From assembly GCA_004519485.1 (NCBI GenBank), contig CP038112.1:744001-808000 (forward strand): DNA of 64,000 bases, written 5' to 3'. The translations under genes were made by a program, and so were the position numbers. The notes under the pieces were generated by a model, which was not told the origin of the DNA, did not search any database, and saw only the letters and a program-made list of their open reading frames with translations. The stretch is from Nannochloropsis oceanica (Eukaryota; Sar; Eustigmatophyceae; Eustigmatales; Monodopsidaceae). Shown here one piece after another: positions 1 to 10,716 of the stretch (position 1 is its first letter; each line of letters begins with the position of its first letter).

Positions 1-2
1 AT

Positions 3-1040
3 GTTATCTTCTCCCCCGTCGACCGCCAACTCGACGCTGCCATCGCCACTGCATTCATGTCCCTCCCTCCCCCCCTCCCTCCCTCCCACGCTCCCTCCCC
101 TCCTGCCTCCGCGCTCCTCTCCCTCATCCTCTCCCAGGGCGCCAACATCAATCATCAGCGGAAGAACGTGGGAGGAAGGGAGGGAGGAGTGACGGCACTG
201 ATGGCATGTGTATGGAGGGGGGAGGTACAAGCGACCGCGAGTCTCTTGGCTGCAGGGGCAGACGTGAAGGTGAGGGACTGGGACGGACGGACGGCCTTGG
301 AATGGGCCGAAGAGGGAGGGAGGAGGGGAGGGAGGGAGGGAGGATGGGCGGGGTGTGCGATGATGGTGAGGGAGGCGATGTTTGAGGCGCTTGAGGAGGA
401 GGAGGAGGAGGAATGGGCGTACGTGTACGATGTATATTCGATGGTGAGAAAGGGGGTGAAGGAGGGAGGAAGGAGGGAGGAGGAGGTGCCTGTGGTGAGG
501 GTCGAAGGACTCTCATTCGTGTCGAAGAAGGGAGGAAGGGAAGGAGGGAAGGAGGGCGAGGAGGAAGAGGGAGAGGATGTGTTGGTGTTTGAGGAGGGGG
601 GGGGTTGGAGTGAGGACGAGGACGGGGGGGAGGGAGGGGGAGAAGAGGAGGACTCGAACGAGGAAGGGCACTGGGCAAATGACTACCCGGAAGAGGAGAG
701 CGAGGAGGAGGAGGAGGAGGAGGAGGAGGAGGAAGAGGGGAGGGAAGGGAGCGAGGGGAAGGGGGCGGGGCTGGGAGGGAGGTACCGTCTGAGGAGTGGG
801 AGTAGTGAGGAAGAGGAGGAAGAGGGGGAGGAGGAAGAGAGAGGAAGGGGGAAAGGGAGGATAAGAGGGAGGAGAAGGTTTTGGGGCGGGGCGACTGGAT
901 GTCTGGGGATGGGAGGAAGGATGATGGTGATTGGAAGGGGAGAGAGTGAGGAGGAAGAGGAGGAGGAGGAGGAGGAGGAGGAGGAAGAGGAGGGGGAGGG
1001 GGAAGAGGAAGAGGAAGAGGAGGGGGAGGAGGAAGAATAA
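3..1040 (+). CDS. Ankyrin-repeat protein, 3' part only
   Basis: The reading frame is already open at the left edge, so the start lies outside the window. Near the beginning it carries ankyrin-repeat features: an ALLSLILSQGANIN stretch, then TALMACVWRGEVQATASLL, AAGADVKVRDWDGRTALEWA, which match the repeat consensus (G-TAL helix, LL-GAD turn). Ankyrin repeats are protein-binding scaffolds; the partner cannot be told. After about residue 90 the protein becomes extremely Glu/Gly rich, with several runs of 8-15 Glu, probably disordered and acidic. Stop TAA at 1038-1040. The CTCC-rich stretch at about 60-135 is in frame but could be an intron ending in CTCTCCCAG at 135; I could not decide. The family call is good, the exact exon structure is not. 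Confidence 0.65.
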   Translation, partial: VIFSPVDRQLDAAIATAFMSLPPPLPPSHAPSPPASALLSLILSQGANINHQRKNVGGREGGVTALMACVWRGEVQATASLLAAGADVKVRDWDGRTALEWAEEGGRRGGREGGWAGCAMMVREAMFEALEEEEEEEWAYVYDVYSMVRKGVKEGGRREEEVPVVRVEGLSFVSKKGGREGGKEGEEEEGEDVLVFEEGGGWSEDEDGGEGGGEEEDSNEEGHWANDYPEEESEEEEEEEEEEEEGREGSEGKGAGLGGRYRLRSGSSEEEEEEGEEEERGRGKGRIRGRRRFWGGATGCLGMGGRMMVIGRGESEEEEEEEEEEEEEEEGEGEEEEEEEGEEEE

Positions 1041-1756
1041 GAATACTAACACCATCCACCAGCACAAGCACGAGAAATGGAGAGAGAGAGAGAGAGAAAG
1101 GGAGAGAGAAAGAGAGGGAGAAATAAATAGTAAAAGTGTGATTGTACGTCGTTCGTCTCTGCTTTTACACTCCTTCTGCCTTCGCCTGTTCTTATCCACA
1201 CACAACGCTAGTTCCTTTCTAACCCCCTCCCCTCCTCTCCCTCCTCCTCCTGCTCTCCCTCCTCCTCCTGCTCCCCCTCCTTCCCCTCACCCCTCCCCTC
1301 CTGCCTCTTTGTAGGACCTCCTTCCTCATGTCGCTCTACATCAACCCATGCACATACTCCCCTCCTTCCCACCCTCCTTCCCACCCTCCTTCGCCCTTCT
1401 TCTTGCTTCTCCCGCATACATTTCTTTGTACACGATTTCCTCCCACGATTTACACCCAAATTCGAAGTCCCGACTCCTCCTCCTCCCTCTCTCCCTCCTT
1501 CTTTCCCTCTCCCTCCTCCTTTCCTCTCTCTGGATAGTGTGGCATGCCGACACCATCGGCATGCCACCTACATACAGTCACAACCCTCCCTTCCCCCCTC
1601 CCTCCCTCCCTCTCCCTCACCCTCACCCTCTCCCTCCCTCACCCTCTCACTCCCTCACCCTCTCCCTCCTTCTCCCTCTCCCTCACCCTCTCCCTCCCTC
1701 ACCCTCTCCCTCCCTCCCCTCCTCCCGACCAGCACTACATCACCGCCATTCCATCC
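1041..1756. other. Convergent intergenic region, CT-rich low complexity
   Basis: Lies between the 3' ends of the ankyrin gene (+) and the EEP nuclease gene (-). It holds GAGA microsatellite at 1079-1115 and long CTCC/CCCT runs. No coding potential beyond low-complexity frames was seen; the only structured element is the hairpin at 1540-1566. Confidence 0.6.
1540..1566. other. Perfect 11-bp inverted repeat (hairpin)
   Basis: TGGCATGCCGA and its exact reverse complement flank a 5-nt spacer (1551-1555). It is the only non-repetitive palindrome in a CT-rich stretch between two converging genes. It could be a 3'-end signal, a protein site or chance; nothing in the sequence decides. Confidence 0.5.
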
Positions 1757-3713
1757 CTAGACGAGAGAGAGAGCCGGCCCTCCCTCCCTCCCTCCCTCCC
1801 TCCCTCCCTCCCCCCACTCCAGGTCGACCACTATGGGGTAGTGATCGGAATCCAGGCTCCCACAGAACTCGTCGTAGGCATGATAGATGTATACCGCCAC
1901 CACCTGGCCCATCAGCCGTTGGGTTAGGAAGACATGGTCGATCATGTCCAGCTCCTGCAGGGAGGGAGGGAGGGAGGGAGGGAGGGAGGGAGGGCGGCGT
2001 CTGTGTGAGTTCATCAGCATAAGCAAAGAGGAAAGAGCGAGGGAGGGATGGAGAGAGGGAGGGATGGAGAGAGGGAGGGAGGGAGGGAGGAAGGGAGGTC
2101 GTGCGTACCTGCGGGGCATCTACCCGGCAGTTGCCGTTACGATCCCACCAATCCGTCCAACGGTCGGACTGAGGCACAAAGGAGGCAGCACTGCCAAGAA
2201 GGTTATCTCCTCCCTTCATGGTGTCGAGGACGCGGGACGTGGGCTCGTTGTTGTTCACGTCAGGGATGGACCCATCATAGTCTGAGGGAGGGAGGGAGGG
2301 AGGGAGGGCAGGAACGTGACAGACGAGTGAGTCTTGAAACCAGCCTCCATCAGGACAAGGAAACGAAGGAGGGAGGGAGAGAAGGAAGGAGGGAGGGAGG
2401 GAGGGAGGAAAACCCCACCCCTAAAGTCCACGCACCGTTAAAGTCACCAAGCACGACGACTTCATACCCCTCCACCACCAGCCCTTCTACCACTTCCCTC
2501 ACCACCATCGCCTGAGCCTCCCTTTCTGCACACCTCTGGGGATCCGTTGGTCGCGCCAGAAAGTGAATTCCCACCACCGCAAGCTTCACCCTCTCCCCCT
2601 CTACCTCCAATTCGAACGTCGTAAAATAATGCTTCGACACCCCGGCATGTCCCTCCTTCCCTTCCTCCCCTCCTCCTCCTCCCTCTCCTTCTCCTCCACT
2701 TCCAACAATTCGATCCCCGTACTGCTGCCGAAGACGCAGCCTCTCCCTCCCTCCCTCCCTCCCTCCTTCCCACCCGCACTGCGTGCCCGGCAAGGGATAA
2801 GGATAGGTGGATATAGACCTATTGAGATTCATGGAGGGGTCCACTCGCGTTAGAAGAGCTGTGTTTTGTCCCTGTATTTATGGAATTATTTGTAATATTA
2901 ATAGGAAAGCAGACGGAAGAATGTGGTGGGGTGGTGGGCTTGCGCTATGGTATGGGTGGGGGGGCGTTTATTGTAAACAAAGGCACGGCACACAAGAAAC
3001 ACTGTGTGCACGAACAATTCCCCTCTCTTTCTACACATACACATACTCCGGAGCCCAGAACCAGGTGACTATGAGTGCAGGCACAAGAGGCGAGGTCCAC
3101 ACCTACAACTCCAGAGGCCCTTTCGGAGGCTTCAAATGACCAGACCTGCTCAAATTTCACAAGCGAACGGCTGAATTCCCGTCAAAGATTGAAATCCACG
3201 CTTTTTCCGAGCTTGTCAGTCCCACCTGATGCTCATAGCTTCTACATTACCTACCGTGAACGTGTCCTGTCCCTTGAGTAAATAGTAGTTGTAGAACCCA
3301 CCTTGGCGCTCCCTACCTCCATCCCCCCTCTCCATCTCTTCCTCGCTTTCCGCATCATTTAAATGCCGCGCGAGCCACTGCATCTCATCGCAGCCTTCCA
3401 CCTCACACAAATTTACGATGTCGGGCCTCAGCTCCTTCAGCACGGTCGCCACTCGCAAAGCATGGGCTTGCGCTGTGGCAGCGTCGGGCCAGGGACAGTC
3501 GGTGCCAGGACACACCAAGCCCCCACTGCTCTGATCAAGAAAAAAGAAGTCGACATTATACTGCACGAGGCGGAGGCGATTCGGGTTTGGCCGACGGTCT
3601 TCAGGAACGGATGGCGCGAAGTGGCAGGTGTAGTTGTCACCGTAAGCGCGCGAGAGGGGGAGGGTAATGGCGAGGAGGGAAAGGAGGAGGGGGAATTGGC
3701 GGAGAAGTTTCAT
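1757..3713 (-). CDS. Secreted endonuclease/exonuclease/phosphatase (DNase I-fold) enzyme
   Basis: Four exons: 3713-3255, 2871-2436, 2281-2109 and 1954-1757, giving about 421 residues. The start ATG at 3713 opens a clear signal peptide (MKLLRQFPLLLSLLAITLPL followed by SRA). All EEP-fold hallmarks are present in order: LVQYNVDFFF, PDIVNLCEVEG (metal-binding Glu), GQDTFTGQNTALLTR-DP across the first junction, GVSKHYFTTF, GIHFLA, VVVLGDFNDYD (Asp/Asn, formed across the second intron), LDMIDHVF and the final SDHYPIVVDLEW (catalytic Asp-His). Family members cut phosphodiester bonds in nucleic acids or phospholipids, Mg-dependent; the substrate here is unknown. The leader implies export to the ER, wall or medium. 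Donors are GTAGGT, GTGCGT and GTACGC. A short Gly/Arg-rich insert (about 2790-2745) may be exonic or a tiny intron. The family's active site looks intact. Confidence 0.88.
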
Positions 3714-4524
3714 TATGCGCTGCTTTTACGATGAGCACGGGGCCACTCGCTTGAGCGGGCCAGGGCAGGCGACCACGACAGCAAAGACGGAAGAGTTTAG
3801 GGCTCTCCAGTGGGGAAAGGTACAGAAAGGTATGTAAAGCAGGGAAAGCGTTGTGTGTACACTGTGACAAGAAATCGTGGGAAGGAGCTTTGTGAGAGGG
3901 AAAGGAATTCTTGCTGGAGAGAAAGGACTACTTGCCCCTTGTCGCTGTATGTGTCATGTGTGAAGTCAAATGGAGGACAGGGAACATGTCCTGGTGGGCC
4001 GTTGGACTGGCGGTGAATCGGACGGGAGGTTGAAGACATGCAAGAGACTTCGATCAAATGAAGTATTTTATTGAACTTGAGGCTTTAAGCTGGACTTCGT
4101 CAGATCAAATTAAAAAGGGATCAATTCGGTGGTGCTGTCTTTGTTTGTCCTGCAATTTGCGCATGGGCGTGCGTCTCTTAGTCCTCTTGCTCATACACCT
4201 TACATTTATTCACACTTGTCGCACATGACCGCCACACCGCCGACCTGCTCCTTTGATTTAACTAAATACACCGATGGGTGTCCCACCACATTTCGCCTCA
4301 CCAATGTATGATCATATGCACATATACATCCCCACACACCTTTAAATTAAACCAGGGCCGTACCTGCCTTTATTCCTTTCCTTCGAACCAGCGACGATCC
4401 ATCCCACTGTCCTGCTCTTTCTCCTCCAGCCTTTTCTCTTTTCGGCTTCTTTCTTGCTGCTGCTGATGCTAAAGACGTCGGATGGTCTTTCTACTGTTGC
4501 TGCTGCTGGTGCGGGTGCTTAAAA
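3714..4524. other. Upstream region of the EEP gene / downstream of the Wee1-like gene
   Basis: About 0.8 kb between two genes both read on the minus strand. More balanced base composition than the surrounding tetranucleotide-rich DNA. It should contain the promoter of the EEP gene (just right of 3713) and the 3' UTR of the Wee1-like gene. I see no convincing exon, RNA gene or named motif. Confidence 0.5.
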
Positions 4525-4572
4525 TTATTGTTGGTCCCGCCGCACATACTGCTCATACTGCTGCTGCGGCTG

Positions 4573-5614
4573 CTACCGTTTTACATGCTGCTGCTGCTGC
4601 TGCTGCTGCGCGACCAAAGGCCGCAGGAGGTCGTCGTATTCAAGCAAGCACTGCCGGTAAGCCAACTGCTGCTGCTGTTGCTGCTGCTCTCGACGCCACC
4701 GCCGCCGCCGCTGCTGCTGACAGCCCTCTCTCCCGCCCTCCGTCGCCCTTGCCCCAGGCGCGTTACCACTTTTCTTTTTTTCCTTTTTCACTCCTTCTTC
4801 CCTCCCTCCACCTTCTCCTCCTCCTTCTCCTTCTCCTCTATACCTACTTCCACCACTTCCTCCCCCTCGACTTTTCGCGCCAAGACCGACACTGCTCCTC
4901 GTTACTACCATCATTCTCTGCCTCCCCTCCACCTCCCTCTCCTCATCCTTATCCTCCTCCTGTATCCTTCCCTCCCTCCCTTCCTCCCTCCCTCCCTTCG
5001 CCAGCAAGACTATCGCTGTCAATAATACAATGCCAGCCACAGGCCTCTCTTTCGGATTTGGGGCCATCATCCTCCCCAATAACGCCTGCACCTGCCTGGC
5101 CAGCCCTCTTTCCTTCCCTCCTTCCCTCTCTCGTGCCTGAGAGACTTGCTCGAGAGTCGCTCCCAGGGAGTAGACGTCCGCAGCCAGGAGGAGGGAGGGA
5201 GGGAGGGAGGGCGGGGAGGAGGACGAGGGGCCTTGCTCTCCGTCTTCAACGAGACGGACAATCTCCGGGGCGGTGTAACGGGAGGTGGAGAAGGAGGGGG
5301 GGAGGGCAAGGGGGAGGGAGGGGGGGAGGGCGTGGCCGAGGTTGGCAAGTTTAAAGGTGGTAAGGTCGGAGGCGAGGAGGATGTGGGAGGGAGTGAGGGA
5401 GAGGTGGGCTAGCCCTCGCTTGTGCATGTGGTGTAGTGCCAGCGCTATGTCCCTGAGGACGACGAGGATCTCGGAGGGGGTGCCGGTCCAAGGAGGGGGG
5501 GAGGGAGGGAGGGAGGGAGGGAGGGAGGGAGGGAGGGAGGAAGGGGAGGAGGACGGGAAGGAGGAAGAGGAGGAGGAGGAGGAGGAGGAAATGGGGCTGT
5601 TACTGCTGCTGCTG

Positions 5615-5678
<64 letters not shown>

Positions 5679-8105
5679 AGCTGCTGCCACTGCTCCGCCA
5701 CAGGACGGGGGAGCACAAGGACGAGCAAAGGGCAGGTGGAGGGGCGAAAGCAGCCACGCCTCTCGCCGCCGCTGCCGCTACAACAGCTTTGACCTCCTTC
5801 CCTCCCTCCCTCCCACCCAAGGCTCTCTCCTCGAGGGACCCGCCTGGGCAGAATTCCAGTTGGAGGTAGAGGTGGCCATCGTCATCGATCCATGCGTCAT
5901 AGTACCTAGGAGGGAGGGGGGGAGGAAGGGAAGGAAGAAAGAAGGGTGAGTGACAACTTCGGCAGGGAGGGATGGATGGAGGGAGGAAAGGAAGACGTAC
6001 CGCACAAGCTTAGGGCAATCGGCCAGGGCGGCCCATGCATACACCACTCGGAGGGCCTGCTCTCTTTCAAGGCTTGTCCGAAGACGCTGCCCGAGGCGTT
6101 TAACCGCGTAGAGGCAGCCGTCGACGCGCTTGAGGACACCACGGACCAATCTGTGCTTATGCCTCTTGTTGCTGTTGTTGTTGCTGTTGCTGCTGTGGCT
6201 GCTGCTACGGGTGGGTGGATGGAGCAACGAGGAGGGGGAGGAAGAGGAGGAGGAGGAGGAGGAGGAGGAGGAGGGAGGGTCGAGAGGCCCGAGGTCTTCA
6301 AACTCCGAGGTGTAGCGGGAGAGGGTGGAAGGAAGGGAGGGAGGGAGGGAGGGCGCACGGGGAGAACGAGAAGGAGGGGCAGCACAAATGCTGCCACATC
6401 CACCGTAGAGAGGGAATGTTCTTCTGGAGGAGGAAAAAGAGGGGATGGCGGAGGAGGAGGAAGAGGAGGAAGAGGAAGGGGGGGAGGGCAGAAAAGGGTT
6501 GCGATTGCAGAATAGAAAGGGAGCTGATGCTGCTGCTCCTCCTCCTGTCACTGCTCTTCCTGCAGATAGGGGTACTCCCGGCGCTGCTGTTGCTGCTGCT
6601 GCTGCTGCAGCAGCTGGAGGCATACCGGCCACAGGGAGCAGCGTCAAGGGCAAGGGAGGGATCTGGCGAGGGTACATCATCCCCTCCTCGTCCTCGTCCT
6701 CGTCCTCGTACAGCCTCAGTGATCCTATCCCCAACGAAGGTCGAGATGGCGCCCATTCCCCTTCCTCCTCCTCTTCCTCCTCCTCCTCCATAACTTCCTG
6801 CTCCCCTTCCTCCATCCCTCGCTCCTCTGACCCTTGGCTTCCCGCCCACCCAAGGCCTTCCATCCCCGCCTCTGCCTGCGAAAATTGCTCATGCTGCTGC
6901 TGCCACCGCTGGGAGTTCGATGCCCCAGTCACCGCCGGTGCTACTGCTGCTGCTGCTGCTGCTGCCGTCGCCGCCTTGGCTCCACATGAAGGCAAGGATA
7001 AGAAGGAGGAGGAGGAGCAGAGGGAGGAGGAGGAGGAGGAAGAAGCGGTTGGGGCACGCAGGGCCCGACCGGGGAGAAGGTGGGAGGGAGGGCGGGCTTG
7101 AAGGATGATTTGAGGCCTACTCCGACCGTCAGGGTGGAGGTCCGGCCATTCCGCCTCCTCCTGCTCCTGCTCCTGCTCCTGCTCCTCCCCCTCTTCCTCC
7201 TCCCCTCCCTCCTCCGCCATCTCCTCTTCAGAAGTGGTTGAATGCTCAGTCCTCTTCGCCTTCGTATTGGTACTTACAAATGACATCCTCCTTCCCCCAT
7301 CCCATTCCCCTCCTCCTTCATCCATCTCACCCGGCGTTGACAATGAGGAGACCGCAGTCGTGTAGGAGGAAGCCGAGCTCCTCCGTCTCCTTCCTCCTCC
7401 TCTCTCTCCTCCTCGTCCGCTTTTCATGCAGAGAGAGTCACGCATTAAAGGACGGTATTCGTGCCCATCACTTTGCCGCGGGGCACGACAAGCGGAGGAC
7501 AAACCCGAGGAAGTAGACAAAGAGGAGGGCGTACGGGAGGAAGCAGAGGAAGGGACAGCAGCAACAGCAGCCGCAGCCGCCGTAGCAGCGACAACAGCAG
7601 CGGCAGGCGCTGCACGTTTGAAGAAACCAGCGGGCGGCACAACGTTCCAGGGAGGAGGGACGCCTCCTCCTCCTCCCCCACCTCCTCCTCCACCACCAGC
7701 ACTTTCAGCGAGACCACTTAACCCCATGCCGAGGATGCTACTTCTCCCACTGCTTCCCGGCCGACTTCTTTTCTTACATGGTGACAGGGAGCTTGCCCCA
7801 AGGTAAGCCATGTTGTGATAGCCACGCACCTTTTGCGGTGTGAAAAAGGACTCGTCGTCTTCCTCCTCCTCCTCCTCCTCGTGGTCAGAGTGATGATGGT
7901 GGTAATGGTCATAATTAACGGCAACGCCCGCGCTGGCTGCTGCTGGCATGGCCCCGGCAGGAGGGTGAGACATCAGAGCAGGAGGAAGGGGGGGGTCAGG
8001 ATGCCTATAAGCCTCCTCTTCCCCCTCCCCGTCCCTCTCCTCCTCCTCGTCCGAGACCTCCGCAGTGGTGTCGACCTCGTCGTCAATCAAGCCAGGGACA
8101 GGCAT
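4573..8105 (-). CDS. Wee1-family protein, predicted pseudokinase
   Basis: Two exons, 8105-6001 and 5905-4573, about 1,145 residues. Residues 1-590 are low-complexity and probably disordered. From about residue 595 the Wee1 framework appears: SRYTSEFEDL, RVDGCLYAVKRL (Lys669), EQALRVVYAWAALADCPKLV, then across the intron RYYDAWIDDDGHLYLQLEFC and PGGSLEERAL, later FKLANLGHA, RYTAPEIV, AADVYSLGA and APNPKERP. The Gly-rich loop is replaced by a Ser/Asn/His-rich stretch. The alpha-C Glu is Val687; the HxDxKxxN loop reads HLSLTPSH (Ser871, Thr873, His876); the DLG Asp is Asn890. Only the VAIK Lys remains, so phosphotransfer is unlikely. Wee1 kinases phosphorylate CDK Tyr15; this one may scaffold or bind nucleotide. 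A Ser insert (about 100 residues including an AGT-repeat run) sits between N and C lobes. The TAG stop at 4573 is followed in frame by more Gln-rich codons to a TAA at 4525. Confidence 0.85.
5614..5680. repeat. (ACT)n trinucleotide repeat inside the Wee1-like gene
   Basis: About 21 ACT units on the plus strand; on the coding strand they read AGT and give a run of Ser between the two kinase lobes. Length is likely to vary between strains. Confidence 0.85.
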
Positions 8106-8810
8106 GGCTTGTTTGCGTGAGGTGGCCCTCGCCCTGGTCGTAAGCGGCGGCGGCTATAAATGTTTGGCTTCCTCAATGTCCTGTGCGGGTGCGTGAGAGC
8201 ATGTGAGACAAGGGTGTGTTTGTCAGTGTGTCATGGAAAAAAGAGAGGGAAAGGCGCAGCACCCAGCAGCTCATCGCCGAGGATAACAAGAAAGAAGACG
8301 GCTAGGTGCGGCAATGCCATAGCCACACGCAAGCACACCCCAATTACAAGACCCTGTGTGGTGCGTGTGTCTTATGTTGCCGCACGGGTAGGCGTGCAGA
8401 AATTGCGACAAATAGGAGGAGCAAGGAGCGTGGAGCGCGTCGTTTTGGACCTCTTCCCGCGCTTCTGGTGCCTTTTTTCGTCCTGTCTACGGACGACATG
8501 CGATGGCGAGAAACGGTGGCCCATTCCACAAAACGCAAAGATCACTCTTGTCCTTGCTACACCAACCCCTGACACTATACTCAAACACACAGGGTCTTGA
8601 TATTCTAGTTATCGAGGTCTTTAAGCGCGGGTTGGTGGAGTGAGCGAGTGTAAGAAGCCGAAACCGCAGGCAAAGCATGGACCACCAGCTGAGCAGCTCG
8701 ATGTGGGGCGAGGTGAGTTAGTAAAGAGTCAGAAAATCGTAAAACGACACGCGGACATCGGTGTGGTATGCATAATGGACCAAGATAGATGTATAATTTT
8801 ATGTGGCTGA
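8106..8810. other. Shared upstream region of two divergent genes
   Basis: 0.7 kb between the Wee1-like start (8105, -) and the start of the unrecognised gene (8811, +). Mixed composition, no tetranucleotide tracts. A TATAAA lies at 8155-8160 on the plus strand, 650 nt from the plus-strand start, so I do not assign it. Likely a bidirectional promoter region. Confidence 0.5.
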
Positions 8811-10471
8811 ATGGCTCCAGTCCTTGATGCCTCCACACACTGCTTAGGTAGGCACCCCTTCTTCGATCCTCTTTCTTCTTTGCACTATCGGTTCTTGGGA
8901 TACTGTGTACCTGCATACACACGCACAACCCCCTACAAATGTATGGGTGTGCATGTCGAGTATAGGAACTCTTTAGTTACCCCCTGCTTAATGTTCAGTC
9001 GGCGCCTCTCTCTCTCATTTACCCCTCTCATCCCTCTCCCTCCCCCGTCCTCGGTGCACAGTTTCAGCCTTTCTCAGGCTCGTTTCTGATGAAAGGCTAC
9101 CACCCCCTTGCCGGGGGCCTGCTGGACGACTCCTCCCCTCTCACCTGGACCAAGGTATTGGTGTACTTGAAAGAACCGAATGTGCTAGTCATCTGCCAGT
9201 CGAACATTGACAGAGAGGAGGAGGTGAGGGAGGGAGAGAGGGGGGAAGGATGGAAGGGGGATGTGCGAAGGGGAAAGAGAGGGATACAGGAAGTACATGG
9301 ACGTGGCGCTGGATGGCGCGGTGAACAATATTCACAGCACACACCACTTAAAAGAGAGACACATATACATAAATATATATATATATGTAAATATCACTTA
9401 CAAAAGACACATGCTGCACACACGTGGTTACCCACACATCATGCAAATGAGGGAGACACACACACCTATAGATTCATATACATATCATTTGCACAGCTGA
9501 TTCAAAATGAAACAGACGCCGGCGGCGCCTCGCAACGGACGCTACCAGACCGGGTACGTAAATCACACGAAGAAGGAGATGCCGAAGAAGGAAGGGAGGG
9601 ATGAAGGGAGGGAAAGAAAGATGGAGGTAGGGAGGGAAAAAGGAAGTGAGGGAGAGAGCCCCTTCCCCCGGAGGGGCGGAGGAAAGAGAGGGAGCTCTTT
9701 GACGCGTGTCAAGTTGTGTTGACATGATATTTACTTGTGTGTGTGTTTATTTTCCTTCCTTCCCTCCCTCCCGCCCTCCTTCCCCAGTCGCGGGACGATC
9801 TGACAATACGCATCGACAGACACACCTCAGTAACTGGAGTTACGAAAAAAAACTACTCTACCGACCCGTCCAAGAGCATCGTCCTCGAGGCCTTCGTCTT
9901 GGAGAAAGCAGTAGGGAGGGAGGGAGGGAGAGAGGGAAGGAGGGAGGGAGAATATGTAGGCTTGAGCAGGCTCTTCAAAATGCGCTCGAAATAAATTGAG
10001 TCCATCATGTTTTCTACGGACAGCCCAGCCCATTCCCTCCCTCCCTCCCTTCCTTCCTCCCTCCTTCCCTCCCTCCCTTCCTCCCCCCCTTCCCTCCTCC
10101 CAGAAGGACTGGGGTGTTCTTCTGGACGGGCTAAAATACAAGAGATTGAAATTTGCCGTCTTGCCCTCCCAGCGACAGAAACTGGTCGACCTCCGTACCG
10201 CCATCATCGGACTCTGTGATAAAGTGAGACTCTTCCCTCCCTCCCTCCCCCCCTCCCTCCCTCCCTCCCTTGCTTCGTCGTTGCCATGCCTCACTTTTTA
10301 TGTGTGCAGAAGTAACACTGCTCCGTCTTACCTGCTGCCTCCCTCCTTCGTCCGTCCTCTCTCCCTCCCTAGGCACGCGAGGTTCCTGAGGAGGTGAGCA
10401 ATGGCGGGTTATTGCATGGTATCAGGGCTAGATTAGAAGGAGGGAGACCTACGTACACTACGATGAAATAG
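8811..10471 (+). CDS. Unrecognised 193-residue protein, six exons
   Basis: Exons 8811-8847, 9078-9223, 9497-9553, 9788-9910, 10104-10223 and 10373-10471. An in-frame TGA lies directly before the ATG. The first junction is phase 1 and the rest are phase 0; all use GT-AG with donors GTAGGC, GTGAGG, GTACGT, GTAGGG and GTGAGA. The product is soluble, without signal peptide, membrane segment or motif I know. Readable pieces: GYHPLAGGLLDDSSPLTWTK, VLVYLKEPNVLVICQSNIDR, LTIRIDRHTSVTGVTKKNYS, SIVLEAFVLEKAKDWGVLLD, LKYKRLKFAVLPSQRQKLVD, LRTAIIGLCDK. The mix of beta-like and amphipathic helical segments looks like a compact folded domain. The last exon is read through a possible GTGAGC donor at 10394 to a TAG at 10469; a further 3' exon is the main alternative. 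No function is offered. Confidence 0.62.
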
Positions 10472-10716
10472 AGAGGGGAGGAAGGGAAGGAGGGAGGAAA
10501 GGAGGGAGGAAATTCGGAAAAGAAAGGAGGGAGGGAGGGAGGGAGGGAGGGAGGGAGGTAAGACGGAGCAGTGTTGCTTCTGCACACATCAAAATTGAGG
10601 CATGGCACCGACAGAGGAAGGAAGGGAGGGAGGGAGGGAGGGGGGGAGGTAGGATGGGAAGAGTCTCTTTTTATCACAGAGCCCGATGATAATTGTTCGA
10701 GTGGGGGTTTAGGATG
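10197..10716. repeat. Inverted duplication of an exon end plus its intron
   Basis: About 150 bp at 10200-10355 (end of exon 5 of the unrecognised gene, its donor and most of the next intron) recurs in reverse orientation at about 10560-10710. Diagnostic shared blocks are ATCATCGG(A/G)CTCTGTGATAA with GAGACTCTTCCC, GTGCAGAAG(T/C)AACACTGC, and TCCGTCTTACCT. The arms face each other over about 200 bp. A transcript reading through would fold into a long hairpin. Confidence 0.8.

Noticed and set aside
8155-8160. TATAAA as a core promoter element
   Set aside because: It is 650 nt from the nearest plus-strand start and on the wrong strand for the Wee1-like gene.
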